Below are positions 5,862 through 6,511 of a stretch of DNA of 6,511 nucleotides, piece after piece. The notes below the pieces were generated by a model. It was not told where the DNA came from, did no database searches, and saw only the letters and a program-made list of their open reading frames with translations. The stretch is from Solirubrobacteraceae bacterium. Its GTDB lineage: Bacteria > Actinomycetota > Thermoleophilia > Solirubrobacterales > Solirubrobacteraceae. Both the position numbers and the translations under genes were made by a program. The stretch is taken from contig JASHYF010000472.1 in the NCBI GenBank assembly GCA_030043235.1, positions 1-6,511 of the forward strand, in the 5' to 3' direction. Each line of letters begins with the position of its first letter. Position 1 is the stretch's first letter.

Positions 5862-6308
5862 ATGGAGAGCTCCACCGATCGGCCGGGCATCGTCACCGGA
5901 GACGGGTACGCCGTCGCCCATCTGGAGGACCTGGGAGAGGGGCCAGGCTTTCGCAAGATACGCCCCGCGCTGGGCGTGACCGCGTTCGGGATCAACGCGA
6001 TCGTGCTGCCAGCGGGGCTGGAGACCGGCGCCCACTACCACGACGTGCAGGAGGAGGTCTACTTCGTGCACCGCGGCGCGATCGAGATGGAGTTCGGAGA
6101 CGGCTCCGTGCAGCGCCTCCGCGAGGGCGGGCTCGCGCGCGTGGACGCCGCCACCGTGCGCAAGATCCGCAACGTGGGCGAGGGTGACGCGGTGTACCTG
6201 TGCGCGGGCGGCAAGGACGGCTACGTGGGCCGCGACGGGCGCGCCCCGGAGGGGGAGCAGCAACGCGTGCGCGCGATCGCCGATCGCCCCGCGCGAGACA
6301 CGGCGTGA
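5862..6308 (+). CDS. Small single-domain cupin protein
   Basis: A 148-residue protein with one conserved beta-barrel cupin domain. Cupin motif 1 spans about residues 52-72: Gly52, His58-Tyr-His60, Glu64/Glu65 and Gly72, fitting G(X)5HxH(X)4E(X)6G with Glu65 as third metal ligand. Motif 2 is recognisable at 89-104 (GGLARVDAATVRKIRN) and keeps the final Asn104, but Asp replaces Pro, Ala replaces Gly and Arg100 stands where the fourth ligand, His, is expected. A three-ligand metal site or a binding-only role is therefore possible. The C-terminal 30 residues are Arg/Gly-rich and probably flexible, and the last 13 codons lie in a 57-bp tandem duplication. The start at 5862 is set by a strong AGGAGG. 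It diverges from the methyltransferase and ends 116 nt before the ArfB-like gene. Small cupins bind sugars, act as isomerases or dioxygenases, or sense ligands; I cannot choose among these. Confidence 0.88.
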   Translation: MESSTDRPGIVTGDGYAVAHLEDLGEGPGFRKIRPALGVTAFGINAIVLPAGLETGAHYHDVQEEVYFVHRGAIEMEFGDGSVQRLREGGLARVDAATVRKIRNVGEGDAVYLCAGGKDGYVGRDGRAPEGEQQRVRAIADRPARDTA

Positions 6309-6387
6309 GCCGGTGACGCGCATGCGCGCGCGATCGCCGATCGCCCCGCGCGAGACACGGCGTGAGCCGGTGACGCGCATGCGCGCG
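6269..6387. repeat. 57-bp perfect tandem duplication across the cupin stop codon
   Basis: Every base from 6269 to 6330 is identical to the base 57 positions further on, giving two full copies plus five bases (119 bp). Identity breaks at 6268/6325 on the left and 6331/6388 on the right. Copy 1 carries the last 13 cupin codons and the TGA at 6306-6308; copy 2 carries the same codons with a TGA at 6363-6365. As 57 is a multiple of three, both copies are in the cupin frame. Each contains palindromes GCGATCGC and GCGCATGCGC. A 14-base stretch of the repeat (GTGAGCCGGTGACG) recurs with one mismatch at 6417-6430, over the start of the next gene. Confidence 0.97.
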
Positions 6388-6413
6388 ACCGAGCGCCGGC
6401 CGCGGCGCTGCTC

Positions 6414-6417
6414 GGAG
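6414..6417 (+). promoter_or_regulatory. Shine-Dalgarno of the ArfB-like gene
   Basis: GGAG lies seven bases before the GTG at 6425 and supports that start. Confidence 0.55.
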
Positions 6418-6424
6418 TGAGCAG

Positions 6425-6511
6425 GTGACGGCGGGCGAGCGGGCGAGCGAAGGCGAGCGTCCGGCGCGGCTGCTGCGCGTGAATCGCGAGCTGGCGATCC
6501 CGCTGGCGGAG
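6425..6511 (+). CDS. arfB: N-terminus of an ArfB/YaeJ-like peptidyl-tRNA hydrolase (partial)
   Basis: Twenty-nine codons run from GTG6425 to the window edge without a stop. After a charged leader of about 15 residues the protein reads LLRVNRELAIPLAE, matching the opening of ArfB/YaeJ/ICT1-type proteins, where a short strand is followed by IPLSE and then, about 15 residues later, the catalytic GGQ motif. ArfB releases peptides from ribosomes stalled on mRNA lacking a stop codon, by hydrolysing peptidyl-tRNA in the ribosomal A site. The GGQ motif and the basic C-terminal tail that enters the mRNA channel lie outside the window, so this rests on a short match. A release-factor-like protein of the same superfamily is the main alternative. 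It follows the cupin on the same strand after the tandem repeat, with a GGAG site seven bases upstream. Confidence 0.65.
   Translation, partial: MTAGERASEGERPARLLRVNRELAIPLAE

Noticed and set aside
5841..6380. Minus-strand frame across the cupin and repeat (179 codons)
   Set aside because: It is antisense to the cupin. Its apparent peptide repeat (MRVTGSRRVSRGAIGDRA) is only the 57-bp DNA duplication read backwards.
6269..6387. Possible CRISPR array
   Set aside because: There are only two directly abutting copies with no unique spacers and no cas genes, so this is a simple tandem duplication.

Overview
The window is very GC-rich, with tightly packed genes and short gaps. Three of its genes appear to start without a normal leader: a TANNNT box (the actinobacterial -10 shape) sits 7 to 10 nt before the start codon. 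Together with a FadA-type thiolase and acyl-CoA dehydrogenase pair, this suggests a high-GC actinobacterium, possibly of the Thermoleophilia/Solirubrobacterales kind. The lineage is an inference from composition and style, not from a marker gene.

Left two thirds (1-4353): five genes read leftward on the minus strand with gaps of 26, 10, 56 and 38 nt and are probably one transcription unit. In transcription order they are an acyl-CoA dehydrogenase (4353-3208), a two-helix membrane-anchored minimal-zincin metallopeptidase (3181-2531), a PAPS-dependent sulfotransferase (2520-1438), a thiolase (1381-188) and the start of a protein resembling nucleotide-sugar-transferase-fold proteins (149 to beyond the left edge). 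The dehydrogenase and thiolase would catalyse the first and last steps of fatty-acid beta-oxidation. The peptidase and sulfotransferase between them have no obvious link to that pathway.

Middle (4354-4828): a 112-nt divergent promoter region separates the dehydrogenase from a rightward single-domain rhodanese (4466-4828). The rhodanese converges on a leftward class I methyltransferase (5751-4825) of the metal-dependent sugar O-methyltransferase type. The two genes share a single CTAG as stop codons on opposite strands, so there is no room between them for a terminator.

Right (5752-6511): a small single-domain cupin (5862-6308) reads rightward from a strong Shine-Dalgarno. Its 3' end lies in a perfect 57-bp tandem duplication (6269-6387) that copies its last codons and stop. 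The first 29 codons of an ArfB/YaeJ-like peptidyl-tRNA hydrolase (ribosome rescue) begin at 6425 and run off the right edge.

Overall this is mostly ordinary chromosomal housekeeping and accessory content. I see no phage, transposase, CRISPR, toxin-antitoxin or defence genes and no tRNA or rRNA. The best leads are the 57-bp repeat across the cupin stop, the probable leaderless promoters, the shared CTAG stop, and the membrane-anchored zincin next to a sulfotransferase inside a beta-oxidation gene set. I cannot support a claim of a new multi-gene system here.
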